The position numbers and the translations under genes are program-made. A DNA stretch of 64,000 nucleotides from Neolewinella marina. Lineage in GTDB: Bacteria > Bacteroidota > Bacteroidia > Chitinophagales > Saprospiraceae. Of this stretch, positions 1 to 9,640 are shown in pieces (position 1 is the first letter of the stretch; every line of letters begins with the position of its first letter). Under the pieces are notes generated by a model. The model saw only the letters and a program-made list of their open reading frames with translations, had not been told where the DNA came from and did not search any database. The DNA is taken from contig NZ_PDLO01000002.1 in assembly GCF_002631205.1 (NCBI RefSeq), positions 124,001 through 188,000 of the forward strand. The letters run 5' to 3'.

Positions 1-1
1 C

Positions 2-1075
2 CTCCGGGGCGACATCGTCGGGCTGCTAGAAATCGAGAACAACGACAACGTGGCCCTGCAGCGGCTCACCGATGCCCTGAACGCCGCCTGCGGCCTTAAT
101 TACGCCTACGTCCGTTCCCCCGATACCGGGGAAGATGAGATCGCTGTGGCCCTGATCTACCGCAGCGACCGGCTGGAGGAATCGGGCACCGCCGCGACCC
201 TGTCTACCCCCCGCGAACTCTTCGTGGGCCGCGGCAGCAATCGCGTACCCCTGGCGCAGACCTTCCGCGTGATCGATCCCGCCAGCGACAGCCAGGGTGA
301 GGAAGTAACCGTGGCCGTCAATCATTTCAAAAGCAAGGGCAGTGGCTGCGGGGCGGGAGACGACGACACCACCCGGGGCGCCGGAAACTGCAACGGTACC
401 CGCACCGCCGCGGCCCGGGCGGTAGCGGACTGGCTAGCCACCCACCCAACGGGGGTAGCGGAAGAAAATATCCTGGTGGTCGGCGACCTGAACAGCTACC
501 GGATGGAAGATCCCATCGAGGTTTTCCGGGAAGCCGGATACCACAACACCAAGACCATGGACAACGACCGTTTCCCCTGCGGCGGCGGGCCACCCTCTTA
601 CGTCTTCGGCGGACAGTGGGGTAGCCTCGATTATGCCCTGGCCAGTGCCGCCCTGGCGCCCCGCGTCACCGGAGCTACGGCCTGGACCGTCAACGCACCG
701 GAACCCGACGTCCTCGACTACCGGCAAACCGGCACGGACAACGCGCTGTACGCTCCGGATTTTTACCGTTTCAGCGACCACGACCCCATCGTGGTGGGAC
801 TAGACCTCTCCGCAACCACCGGAACCACAAAGGGAAAGGCGGCCGCCCCCATTCGGCTGGAGCGCCGGGGCGACGTGGACTACGCTTTCGTGGGGGTCAC
901 CCGTGGCGGCCGCTACCTGCTCTCGGATGCCGGAGGCCAAGTGATCGCCTCGGGAACGGTGGAGGCCGGCACCCACGGCCAGTTCAGCGTAGCCGGCCTG
1001 CCCGCCGGCATATACTTCGTGGTGCTGAACAGCCCCGGGGCCGCCCCGCTGACTTTCAAGGTGGTGGTGCCCTAG
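2..1075 (+). CDS. Secreted ExeM/NucH-type endonuclease, C-terminal part (5' end outside window)
   Basis: The reading frame is already open at base 2, so the true start lies upstream. What remains is most of an endonuclease/exonuclease/phosphatase (DNase I-like) domain and a C-terminal sorting domain. Visible catalytic signatures are LLEIEN at the left edge, VNHFKSKG, GDLNSY and SDHDP, which together carry the metal-binding Glu/Asp/Asn and the catalytic His of this fold. The last 80 or so residues end in a GLPAGIYFVVL-type strand and a KVVVP tail, typical of T9SS type A sorting domains. The protein is therefore expected to be exported by T9SS and to hydrolyse extracellular nucleic acid. It is closely similar throughout to the nuclease encoded immediately downstream, including the spacing of all four motifs. 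Substrate preference (DNA or RNA) cannot be read from the sequence. Confidence 0.85.
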   Translation, partial: LRGDIVGLLEIENNDNVALQRLTDALNAACGLNYAYVRSPDTGEDEIAVALIYRSDRLEESGTAATLSTPRELFVGRGSNRVPLAQTFRVIDPASDSQGEEVTVAVNHFKSKGSGCGAGDDDTTRGAGNCNGTRTAAARAVADWLATHPTGVAEENILVVGDLNSYRMEDPIEVFREAGYHNTKTMDNDRFPCGGGPPSYVFGGQWGSLDYALASAALAPRVTGATAWTVNAPEPDVLDYRQTGTDNALYAPDFYRFSDHDPIVVGLDLSATTGTTKGKAAAPIRLERRGDVDYAFVGVTRGGRYLLSDAGGQVIASGTVEAGTHGQFSVAGLPAGIYFVVLNSPGAAPLTFKVVVP

Positions 1076-1117
1076 CAGATTTCACATTCGGGTAACCTGA
1101 ATCCCTCATCGTCCGCT

Positions 1118-1125
1118 TACCTTCG
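1118..1125 (+). promoter_or_regulatory. Candidate -7 element (TACCTTCG)
   Basis: One mismatch to the Bacteroidota -7 consensus TAnnTTTG, in the gap between the two nuclease genes, 64 bases before the second start codon. No convincing -33 TTG was found, so the call rests on the hexamer-like core and its position. Confidence 0.35.
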
Positions 1126-1189
1126 TCAGCGGCCGGCCTGCTGGCCGTACCCCACACTTTCTCTACCACACCACTACCAAACACAACAC

Positions 1190-4100
1190 ATGCGGATATT
1201 TCTACTTCTGCTGTCGGTACTCGGCGGCACCCTTTCCCTTTATTCCCAGCGAGTCATCCTGACCGGCATTATGGACGGTGACGCCCCGGGCGGCCTCCCC
1301 AAGGCCATCGAGCTCTTCGTCGAGGGCACGGTGAACCTGGGCGACTACACCCTGGTCCGCTACGCCAACGGCGGCACTTCGGGTACCGACATTTCCCTTA
1401 ACGGCACCTTCACCGATCGCTACGTCTACGTGGTCAGCGACCTGGCTTCCTTCGAGGCCACCTTCGGTACGGGCGGTGATTTCGCCGACCCCATCCGCAA
1501 CGGCAACGTAAGCGGCAATGGCGACGACGTCTTTGCCCTGCAACAGGGTGCCACCATCGTGGACGTAACCGGCGGCACCATCGGCGTGCGGGAAAACCTT
1601 TACCAGGACGGATTCCTCTACCGCCTGGACAACACGGGCCCCTCCCCCACCTTCGACCTGAGCGAATGGGCCGGTGGCAATAAAGTCCTGGACGGCCTCA
1701 ACAACGCCGAAATGGGCGCTGCCACCCCCTTCGGTACTTACCGGGCCGGAGCGGCGGGTCCCCAGGTCACCGTGACGGCCGAGGCCAACCTGGAAGAACC
1801 GGCCACGGACGGGGGCTTCTCCATTGCCCTTTCCCGCCCCGCTACCGGTCCCGTAACGATCACCTACGCGCTGAGCGGAACGGCTACGACCGGCACGGAC
1901 TACAGCGACCCGAACGGGGGTAGCGTAACCATTTCCTCCGGTCAGAACGCCGCGGCGGTACTCCTCCAGGTTATTGACGACACGGCCATCGAAGGGGACG
2001 AGACCATTGAACTTACCGTGACGGGAGTTTCCGACCCGGCCTACTCCCCGGGTGCCGGAGCCACCCTCAGCATCATCGACGAGGACCTCTTCGGCACCAT
2101 CCTGATCAGCACTGTGCAGGGCGCAGGTTCCTCCACTCCCCTGGCGGGTGAAACGGTAACAGTGGAAGCCGTCGTCACCGGCAGCTTCCCCGGCGGCAGC
2201 GGCGAGGGACTGCGTGGATTCTACATCCAGGAAGAGGACAAGGACAACGACAGTGACCCGGCTACCTCCGAAGGACTGTTCGTCTTTGCCGACAACGCCA
2301 GCGTGAGCGTGGGCGACCTCGTAAAGATTACCGGACGGGCGGCGGAGTTCTCCGGCCAGACCCAGCTCACCAACGCCAGCATTACCGTTCTCGAATCCGG
2401 CCTGCCCCTGCCCGTAGCAATTAACCTTACCCTGCCGCTCAGCGAAGCGGAGCTGGAAGCCCTCGAAGGCATGCGGGTGACGCCCCTGGACCTGGTCGTA
2501 ACCGACAACTCCAACCTGGCCCGCTTCGGGGAAGTGACGGTCACTTCCGGCGAGCGGCTGATCCAGTTCACCGAATGTAATGCGCCCGACGCGGCCGCCC
2601 TGGCGGCCTACACCGCCTCCCAGCAGTCCGATGTCATCCTCGTGGACGACGGCCGCGGCGGCAGCAACGTCTCCCCCGTCCGCCTGCCCGACGGCAGCAC
2701 GCTGAGCGCCACCAACACCCTGCGCGCCGGCCAGACCATCGAAAACCTCACCGGCATCCTCGGCTACGGCTTCAACAATTACCGGATTCAGCCCACCGAA
2801 ACCGACCAGGTTGTGCTGGGCGGCAACGTACGCCCCGCGACCGCGCCGGTCGTTGGCGGTGAGGTCACCGTCGTGAGCGCCAACGTGCTGAACTACTTCA
2901 CCACCCTGGGCGGATCCGGCCGCGGAGCCGACAACGCCGAGGAATTCGAGCGGCAGCAAGCCAAGATCGTCAACGCCCTCTGTGCCCTGAACGCGGACAT
3001 CGTGGGCCTCATCGAGATTGAAAACAAAAACTATGCGGCCCTGCAGGACCTCATAGCCGCCCTCAACGCCAGCTGCGGCACGCAATACACCTACGTGACT
3101 TCCCCCAACACCGGCAGCGACCAGATCATGGTGGCCCTGATCTACCAGGCCGACCGCGTAGCGGAAAGCGGCACCGCCGCGGCCCTGGCCGAACCGGCTT
3201 CGGTATTCGTAGGCCCCGGTACCAACCGCGTGCCCCTGGCCCAGACCTTCCGGGTGATCGACCCCGCAAGTGAGAACTACGGCCAGCAGCTGACCGTGGT
3301 CGTCAACCACTTCAAGAGCAAGGGCAGTGGCTGCGGCGACAATACCGGCGACGGATCCGGCAACTGCAATACCGTACGCGACGCGGCGGCCCGGGCCATC
3401 ACCGAGTGGCTTGCCACTAACCCGACGGGGGTGGACGAAGAGGACATCCTCATCATCGGCGACCTGAATGCCTACCGCATGGAAGATCCCATCCAGACCA
3501 TCCTCGAGGCCGGCTACTTCAATACCAAGGTGGCCGTTTCCGATCCTGCCAGCTTCCCCTGCGGCGGTGGCGCGGCCTCCTATGGCTTCCAGGGGCAGTG
3601 GGGCAGCCTGGACTACGTACTGGCCAGCAACAGCCTGGCGGATGCCCTTGCGGGTGCCGCCACCTGGGGCGTGAACTCCGCGGAACCCGCCGTCCTGGAC
3701 TACAATACGGAGGGACTGAGCGATGGGCTCTACGCCCCGGACTTCTACCGCTTCAGCGACCACGATCCGCTGATCGTTGGCCTCGACCTGGGTCCCGCGC
3801 TGACGGACGAGCTGATGGAATTCACCGCCGCCCCCTCGGGGAACAAGGTGAAGCTGCAGTGGGTGGCCGTACCCGGCATCACCGCCGAATACTTCGCGGT
3901 TGAGCGGCTGGACGCTACGGGCGCCTTCCAGACCATCGGTACCGTCAAGGTTTCCGGCGGCAACAGCAACGCCAACCGCCAGTACGTCTTCAACGACCAG
4001 GGCGCGGTGTCCGGCATGAATACCTACCGGCTGAAACTGGTGGGTACCGACGGCATGGCCCGTTACAGCCACGAAGCCTCGGCCACCCTGCTGAAAGGCA

Positions 4101-4333
4101 AATCGGCCCGGGCCACCGTCGAGCGGGTGGGCCACCGGGCCTACCGCGTGGTGGCTTTCGACGCCAGCAGCCAGTACAGCCTGATCGCCATGAGCGGGCA
4201 GGTGCTGCGGCGGGGTGCCCTGCAGGCTACGGGTGGCCTCGTTAGCATGGACGGCCTGCCCGCAGGTCTCTACCTGCTGCACTTCATACAGGGCGACGGC
4301 TCCACCCAGGCCGTCAAGGTGGTGGTGCCGTAA
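1190..4333 (+). CDS. Secreted multidomain ExeM/NucH-type endonuclease with T9SS sorting domain
   Basis: A 1047-aa exported nuclease. Residues 1-19 are a signal peptide. Residues 20-185 resemble a lamin-tail-like domain, about 187-300 a Calx-beta domain (with IEGDETIEL), about 305-545 an OB-fold region as in ExeM/NucH proteins, and about 555-865 a DNase I-like phosphodiesterase domain. In the last, Glu609/Glu611 (LIEIEN), His707 (NHFKSKG), Asp758 and Asn760 (GDLNAY) and Asp857-His858 (SDHDP) match the conserved metal-binding and catalytic positions. Residues 870-960 look like a fibronectin-type linker; the remainder is a T9SS type A sorting domain ending KVVVP. The likely role is degradation of extracellular DNA for nutrients or biofilm remodelling. 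It lies 114 bases after a close paralogue, so a tandem duplication is likely. The ATG at 1190 gives a clean signal peptide. Confidence 0.88.
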   Translation: MRIFLLLLSVLGGTLSLYSQRVILTGIMDGDAPGGLPKAIELFVEGTVNLGDYTLVRYANGGTSGTDISLNGTFTDRYVYVVSDLASFEATFGTGGDFADPIRNGNVSGNGDDVFALQQGATIVDVTGGTIGVRENLYQDGFLYRLDNTGPSPTFDLSEWAGGNKVLDGLNNAEMGAATPFGTYRAGAAGPQVTVTAEANLEEPATDGGFSIALSRPATGPVTITYALSGTATTGTDYSDPNGGSVTISSGQNAAAVLLQVIDDTAIEGDETIELTVTGVSDPAYSPGAGATLSIIDEDLFGTILISTVQGAGSSTPLAGETVTVEAVVTGSFPGGSGEGLRGFYIQEEDKDNDSDPATSEGLFVFADNASVSVGDLVKITGRAAEFSGQTQLTNASITVLESGLPLPVAINLTLPLSEAELEALEGMRVTPLDLVVTDNSNLARFGEVTVTSGERLIQFTECNAPDAAALAAYTASQQSDVILVDDGRGGSNVSPVRLPDGSTLSATNTLRAGQTIENLTGILGYGFNNYRIQPTETDQVVLGGNVRPATAPVVGGEVTVVSANVLNYFTTLGGSGRGADNAEEFERQQAKIVNALCALNADIVGLIEIENKNYAALQDLIAALNASCGTQYTYVTSPNTGSDQIMVALIYQADRVAESGTAAALAEPASVFVGPGTNRVPLAQTFRVIDPASENYGQQLTVVVNHFKSKGSGCGDNTGDGSGNCNTVRDAAARAITEWLATNPTGVDEEDILIIGDLNAYRMEDPIQTILEAGYFNTKVAVSDPASFPCGGGAASYGFQGQWGSLDYVLASNSLADALAGAATWGVNSAEPAVLDYNTEGLSDGLYAPDFYRFSDHDPLIVGLDLGPALTDELMEFTAAPSGNKVKLQWVAVPGITAEYFAVERLDATGAFQTIGTVKVSGGNSNANRQYVFNDQGAVSGMNTYRLKLVGTDGMARYSHEASATLLKGKSARATVERVGHRAYRVVAFDASSQYSLIAMSGQVLRRGALQATGGLVSMDGLPAGLYLLHFIQGDGSTQAVKVVVP

Positions 4334-4355
4334 CGCCGCTACCTCACCCAAAAGG

Positions 4356-4393
4356 AAAGGGGGTAGTTGCCAGTGTGCAACTACCCCCTTTTT
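4356..4393 (+). terminator. Rho-independent terminator of the nuclease gene
   Basis: A perfect 15-bp stem (4356-4370 with 4377-4391) with a 6-base loop is followed by a run of T. It begins 22 bases after the nuclease stop. The convergent HtrA-like gene ends at 4412, so the same hairpin may also stop transcription from that side, where the T tract is weaker. Confidence 0.85.
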
Positions 4394-4411
4394 CGTTGTG
4401 CCACCGGTGCC

Positions 4412-5548
<1,137 letters not shown>

Positions 5549-5577
5549 GTGTCGTCCGGTTATTCGCCCTAACAACG

Positions 5578-5585
5578 CAAAAATA
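5578..5585 (-). promoter_or_regulatory. -7 element for the HtrA-like gene (TATTTTTG)
   Basis: Exact match to TAnnTTTG on the minus strand, ending 29 bases before the GTG start. It also overlaps the region of the alternative TTG start, which supports the shorter protein. Confidence 0.5.
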
Positions 5586-5626
5586 ACGGCGAGGGGTGCT
5601 TAAGGAAGCGTTACCAGGACGCGAAA

Positions 5627-5653
5627 TGCGCCCTCTCCGGGGGAAAGGGCGCA
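5627..5653 (-). terminator. Probable terminator of the TonB receptor gene
   Basis: Eight-bp inverted repeat (5627-5634 with 5646-5653) just after the receptor stop codon on the minus strand, followed by only three T residues, so the U tract is weak. Confidence 0.5.
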
Positions 5654-5667
5654 GGATGTTATCCAGT

Positions 5668-7836
5668 CTACAGCGTCACCCCGAAGCTCAGCATGAAATT
5701 CCGCCCCGCCTGGGGGTACATGCCCATCAGCGTCGTGGGTGCGCCATCCAACTGATAGCGGTAGCCCCAGCCGTTGCTGCTGTAGAGCTGGCCGGTGAGG
5801 TTGCGCAGCATAAAGGTGATGCGGTACCGTTCCTGCAGGGTATAGCCCAGGCGCAGGTCGGTGTAGTAGTAGCCGTCCAGTTTGCTCTCTGCGGCGCCGC
5901 TGTTGTCCACGTAGCGGTCGCCGACGTACTTGGTCTGCAGGGCGGCCGACAGGCCGTGCTCCCGGATGGTGCGGTCGTAGCCTAGCTCCACGGCGCCGGT
6001 GACGTTGGGGCTGAAGGCCAGGGGGGTATCCTCCCGTACCACCTCCACCTGACCGAGGTATTCAAAGTTGGCGTCGTAGTCGTCCAGGATTTCCGTGAAC
6101 CGGCCTACCCGGTTGCGGCTCAGGGTCAGGTTGCCGCCCAGGGTGAAGTAGTCGGCGAGTTGCACCCCACCCTGCAGCTCCAGTCCGAGGCGGTAGCTCT
6201 CCGGGACGTTCGTGCGGATGTACTCCCCTACGTCGTTGAGGGCACCGGTGAGGACGAGCTGGTCCTGGTAGGCCATATGGTAGACGTTGACGCCGTAGTT
6301 GGCGCGGCCGGTTGTGCGGTTGTAGCCGATTTCGGTGTTGTACAGCTTTTCGGGGACGGGGCGGGTGGCGGCGGGGTTGTCGACGAAGTCGTTGCGGTTG
6401 GGTTCCCGCTGGGCCACGCCGAAGCTGCCGTACAGGCGGGTACCGCGGGCGGGCTGGTAGACGAGACCGGCCTTGGGGTTGAAGAAGGTATGGGCGGCCC
6501 GTTGCTCGAGTTCGTTGAAGTTTTCGTCCGGCCCCAGGAATTCGTAGGCCACGTGGCGGATCTGCCCGTCGAGGTAGGCGCTCAGTCCTTCGGCCAGGGT
6601 ATAGTTGGCGCGCAGGTAGTTGCTGAAGTCCCGCTTCGTGGCGTCGTTGGCGTAGTAGCGGTCGCGGATCTCGGAGTCGCCGGCGTTGCGGGCCCAGATG
6701 ACCTCACCGTAGTGGTCGCCCAGGTACTCGTTGGCCGAGCCGCCCAGGGTCACGTCCCACCCGGCGTGGCGGTACCGCAGGCTGTAGACGGTTCCGTAGA
6801 AGTGGTTGTCGAGCCAGCGGCGGCGGATCAGGTCGCTCTCGGCCACCGCGGCGGCGATGCCGTAGTCGGACAGGCTCTCGTCGGCCTTGTACTGCTCAAA
6901 GTAGCCCAGCCCCCGGGTGTAGTGGCCGCTGATGGTGAGGTCGTAGCGGTCGTTGAGGCGATCGTTGTAGTGCAGCTGGTAGTGGTTCTGCCGGTAGTTG
7001 TCGACCTCGTTGTCGTAGGGCTCGCCTTCCTTTTCGGTGCCCACCGAGTTGTAGGTGCGGCCGTAGGTGTCGATTTCGTCCTGGGTCACGCCGTTCCAGC
7101 TCTGGTAGGTCACCTCGTGCCCCCCGAAGGCCACGAAACTGAGCAGGGCGGAGCCCACTTCCTTGCCGATGGAGGCGTAGTAGCCGTCGAGGTCGGCGCG
7201 GGCGCGGTCCACGTAGCCGTCGGAATGGATCTTGCTGTAGCGGGCGGAAACGCGCAGCCCGTCTTCCGTGCGGCCGCGGTACTGCACCACGCCGCGGCGA
7301 GTGCCGAAGCTCCCCACGCCGCCGTCGATCTCCAGTCCCGGTTCGGCGTCCTCGCTGGTGGTGGTGAAATTGATGGTAGCCCCGAACGCCCCGGCCCCGT
7401 TGGTGCTCGTACCCACGCCCCGCTGTATCTGCACCATATCGGCGGAGGAGCTGAAGTCGGGCAGGTTGACCCAGTAGACGCCCTGGCTTTCGGAGTCGTT
7501 GTAGGGGATGCCGTTGATGGTCACGTTGGTGCGGGTGGGGTCGCTGCCACGGATCCAGATGCCGGTGTACCCTACCCCTGTGCCGGCGTCGGAGTTGACC
7601 ACCACCGAGGGCGTCCACTTGAGGAGGTAGGGGGCGTCCTGACCGAGGTTGCGCGCGGCGAGGTCCTTGCGGGTCAGGTTGACGAAGGTGACCGGCGTTT
7701 CTGCCCGGGCGGCCGTGGCCGTCACGGTGATGGGATAGTCAAAGTCGTAGACACTGCTGATGGTGTCGACGGTTTGCTGGGCAGCCACGAATTGGAGGAA
7801 GAGGAGCGCGACGGCGCTCAGCGTAATACGCTTCAT
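5668..7836 (-). CDS. TonB-dependent outer-membrane receptor under TPP riboswitch control, predicted thiamine or precursor uptake
   Basis: A 722-aa protein with a signal peptide (residues 1 to about 20, ending VAAQQ), a plug domain at about 40-170 (IWIRGSDPTRTNVTINGIPYND, then VQIQRGVGTSTNGAGAFGATINF), and a beta-barrel ending in an aromatic-rich strand (NFMLSFGVTL). There is no N-terminal carboxypeptidase-regulatory domain, so this is a stand-alone importer, not a SusC-type one. A TPP riboswitch ends 14 bases before the ATG. TPP-controlled TonB receptors are established in Bacteroidota, where they are assigned to thiamine or thiamine-precursor uptake; that assignment here rests on the riboswitch. 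The start at 7836 was preferred over an in-frame start 9 codons upstream, because that one lies inside the riboswitch. No partner transporter or thiamine gene is present in the window. Confidence 0.9.
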   Translation of the reverse strand: MKRITLSAVALLFLQFVAAQQTVDTISSVYDFDYPITVTATAARAETPVTFVNLTRKDLAARNLGQDAPYLLKWTPSVVVNSDAGTGVGYTGIWIRGSDPTRTNVTINGIPYNDSESQGVYWVNLPDFSSSADMVQIQRGVGTSTNGAGAFGATINFTTTSEDAEPGLEIDGGVGSFGTRRGVVQYRGRTEDGLRVSARYSKIHSDGYVDRARADLDGYYASIGKEVGSALLSFVAFGGHEVTYQSWNGVTQDEIDTYGRTYNSVGTEKEGEPYDNEVDNYRQNHYQLHYNDRLNDRYDLTISGHYTRGLGYFEQYKADESLSDYGIAAAVAESDLIRRRWLDNHFYGTVYSLRYRHAGWDVTLGGSANEYLGDHYGEVIWARNAGDSEIRDRYYANDATKRDFSNYLRANYTLAEGLSAYLDGQIRHVAYEFLGPDENFNELEQRAAHTFFNPKAGLVYQPARGTRLYGSFGVAQREPNRNDFVDNPAATRPVPEKLYNTEIGYNRTTGRANYGVNVYHMAYQDQLVLTGALNDVGEYIRTNVPESYRLGLELQGGVQLADYFTLGGNLTLSRNRVGRFTEILDDYDANFEYLGQVEVVREDTPLAFSPNVTGAVELGYDRTIREHGLSAALQTKYVGDRYVDNSGAAESKLDGYYYTDLRLGYTLQERYRITFMLRNLTGQLYSSNGWGYRYQLDGAPTTLMGMYPQAGRNFMLSFGVTL

Positions 7837-7850
7837 GCGAACTTGTTTTT

Positions 7851-7936
7851 CCCTTCCCGGCATTACCCGGGCAGGTTCCTTGAATGAATCTCAAAGGGTA
7901 TGATCTCAGCCGCCCCGAAGGAGGGACAGCACCCCG
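7851..7936 (-). promoter_or_regulatory. TPP (thiamine pyrophosphate) riboswitch, THI element
   Basis: Read on the minus strand, the conserved blocks occur in canonical order: GGGGTGC (7929-7935), CTGAGA (7904-7909), ACCCTTT (7893-7899), GAACCTG (7872-7878), then a GGGTAATGCC block (TAATGCC at 7859-7865) and a closing GGGAAGGG. These are the two sensor arms of the TPP aptamer. Its 3' end lies 14 bases from the receptor ATG and there is no terminator hairpin between, so control is probably translational (blocking ribosome access when TPP is bound). Confidence 0.93.
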
Positions 7937-7945
7937 TTATCGCCG

Positions 7946-7953
7946 CAAAGGTA
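7946..7953 (-). promoter_or_regulatory. -7 element for the riboswitch/TonB receptor transcript (TACCTTTG)
   Basis: Exact TAnnTTTG match on the minus strand, 9 bases upstream of the first base of the aptamer. That spacing would start the RNA almost exactly at the riboswitch. No clear -33 TTG. Confidence 0.6.
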
Positions 7954-8012
7954 AAGCCACCCCGCTGGTTTCCGGCCCGGAATTTTGGAGATTTCCAGTG
8001 GCCGCCCCCTTT

Positions 8013-8042
8013 TTTGCGCTTCCCATTTTTGAATTACCTTTC
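8013..8042 (+). promoter_or_regulatory. Promoter of the GH20 gene (TTTG, 18-base spacer, TACCTTTC)
   Basis: TTTG at 8013-8016 and TACCTTTC at 8035-8042 fit the Bacteroidota -33/-7 arrangement with an 18-base spacer. This is the best two-box promoter I can see in the window, 25 bases before the chosen start codon. Confidence 0.5.
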
Positions 8043-8067
8043 CCTTCTACCAAATCTCAGTTATTCC

Positions 8068-9606
8068 GTGGTGCGTTTCTTCCCCCTGCTTTTCCTGGCC
8101 TTCCTGACCGCCTGCGGCAGTGAGCCGCCCCCCAAACCCGCCGAGGTACCCGCCCTGTCGGAACTGCCGCTCATCCCGCTGCCGGCCTCCATCACCGACG
8201 GCGAGGGCGACGCCTACTACGAGACCTACACCGGTCAGGTGATGCCCAGCTCCGACGCCATCATCGGTGACGCCCAGCGCTACCTGTACAGCCGCCTGCC
8301 CGACCTGGTGCTGCCGCTGCAGTTCGACGTGCGCAGCGACCTTGCCGAGGGGGCCTACCGCATCAATTTCCGCGACGGCAACATCGAGGTGAGTGCGGGT
8401 ACCCGCGACGGCATGCTCAACGCCGTCAAGACCCTCGAGCAGGTGCTTCATTTTTCGGGCGCGGACGCGGGTGCCGTGTACATCTCCGAAGGCACCATTT
8501 CGGATGAGGCGCGCTTCCCCTACCGCGGCTTCATGCTGGACGTGGCCCGCCACTTCTTCGAAGTCGAGGAGGTCAAGGCCGTCATTGACCGCATTGCGCC
8601 CTACAAGATCAATCACCTCCACCTCCACCTGAGCGACGACCAGGGCTGGCGCATCGAAATCAAGTCGTGGCCCAAGCTCACCGAGATTGGCGGCAAGTCG
8701 GAGGTCGGCGGCACCCCCGGCGGCTTCTACACCCAGGAGCAGTACAGCGACATCGTGGCCTACGCCGCCGCCCGGGGCATCACCATCGTCCCCGAAATCG
8801 ATATGCCCGGCCACACCAACGCGGCCCTGTCGGCCTACCCCATCCTCAACGAAGACGGCAAGGCCACCGAGCCCTACACCGGTACGCGGGTGGGCTTCAG
8901 CACCCTGGATACTGACCAGGATTCCGTCTACGTCTTCATCGACGACGTAGTCCGGGAAATCGGCGCCCTGACCCCTGGCCCCTACTTCCACCTCGGCGGC
9001 GACGAGAGCGACGCCACCGACCACGAGGACTACGTCAAGTTCGTCAACGAAGTACAGAAGATCATCAAGCGCAACGGCAAGCAGCCCATGGGCTGGGACG
9101 AAGTGGCCACCGCCGCCCTCGATCCCGGTACCGTCGTCCAGCTGTGGGCCCACCCCGATTACGCCCTGAAGGCAAAGGCCGCCGGCAACCCCGTACTGAT
9201 GAGTCCCGCCACCCGCGCTTACCTCGACATGCAGTACGACAGCACCTCCCGCATCGGACTCCACTGGGCCGCGTACATCGAGGTGGACTCGGCCTACCTG
9301 TGGGACCCCGCCAACCTGGCCGAGGGCCTCACCGACTCCGACATCATGGGCGTGGAAGCCCCGCTGTGGGGAGAGACCATCCAGAACCTGGAGGACATCG
9401 ACTACCTCACCTTCCCCCGCCTGCTGGCCCTGGCCGAAGTCGGGTGGACGCCCCAGGAGCGGCGCGACTGGGACGACTTCCGCCGCCGCCTCCGCGCCCA
9501 CCAGACCTGGCTCAAGGACCAGGGCATCGGCACCTACGACACCCGGGTGCTGCAGGAGGAGGAAAATGAGGCACCCGCTGAGCCGGCACCTTCCACCGAC
9601 AACTGA
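8068..9606 (+). CDS. GH20 beta-N-acetylhexosaminidase, lipoprotein
   Basis: A 512-aa glycoside hydrolase that removes terminal N-acetylhexosamine, for example from chitin oligomers or glycans. Residues 1-15 form a lipoprotein signal ending in FLTAC, so the mature protein is lipid-anchored. An N-terminal GH20b-like domain (about 30-150) precedes the catalytic barrel. In the HLGGDESD motif, Asp312-Glu313 are the substrate-assisting acid and the general acid/base of family 20. YRGFMLDVARHFF and HLHLSDDQGWRIEI are further family signatures. The frame is open back to 7900, but those extra residues would overlap the divergent riboswitch and promoter and would bury the lipobox. Tandem GTG codons at 8068 and 8071 are the sensible starts. 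The downstream hydrolase gene begins 34 bases later and may be co-transcribed. Confidence 0.9.
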   Translation: MVRFFPLLFLAFLTACGSEPPPKPAEVPALSELPLIPLPASITDGEGDAYYETYTGQVMPSSDAIIGDAQRYLYSRLPDLVLPLQFDVRSDLAEGAYRINFRDGNIEVSAGTRDGMLNAVKTLEQVLHFSGADAGAVYISEGTISDEARFPYRGFMLDVARHFFEVEEVKAVIDRIAPYKINHLHLHLSDDQGWRIEIKSWPKLTEIGGKSEVGGTPGGFYTQEQYSDIVAYAAARGITIVPEIDMPGHTNAALSAYPILNEDGKATEPYTGTRVGFSTLDTDQDSVYVFIDDVVREIGALTPGPYFHLGGDESDATDHEDYVKFVNEVQKIIKRNGKQPMGWDEVATAALDPGTVVQLWAHPDYALKAKAAGNPVLMSPATRAYLDMQYDSTSRIGLHWAAYIEVDSAYLWDPANLAEGLTDSDIMGVEAPLWGETIQNLEDIDYLTFPRLLALAEVGWTPQERRDWDDFRRRLRAHQTWLKDQGIGTYDTRVLQEEENEAPAEPAPSTDN

Positions 9607-9640
9607 ACCAAGGGGGTGCCCGCCCCCTGAATCACCCGCC

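Noticed and set aside
1202-4351. 1049-codon open frame antisense to the nuclease gene
   Set aside because: It mirrors a GC-rich gene whose third codon positions avoid stops on the other strand. It has no signal, domain or sensible protein composition.
6160-7887. 575-codon open frame antisense to the TonB receptor
   Set aside because: Low-complexity Val/Ala/Gly composition, no recognisable motif, and it crosses the riboswitch.
7900-8067. Extended N-terminus for the GH20 protein
   Set aside because: The extra frame overlaps the divergent riboswitch and its promoter and would bury the lipobox, so a GTG at 8068 is preferred.
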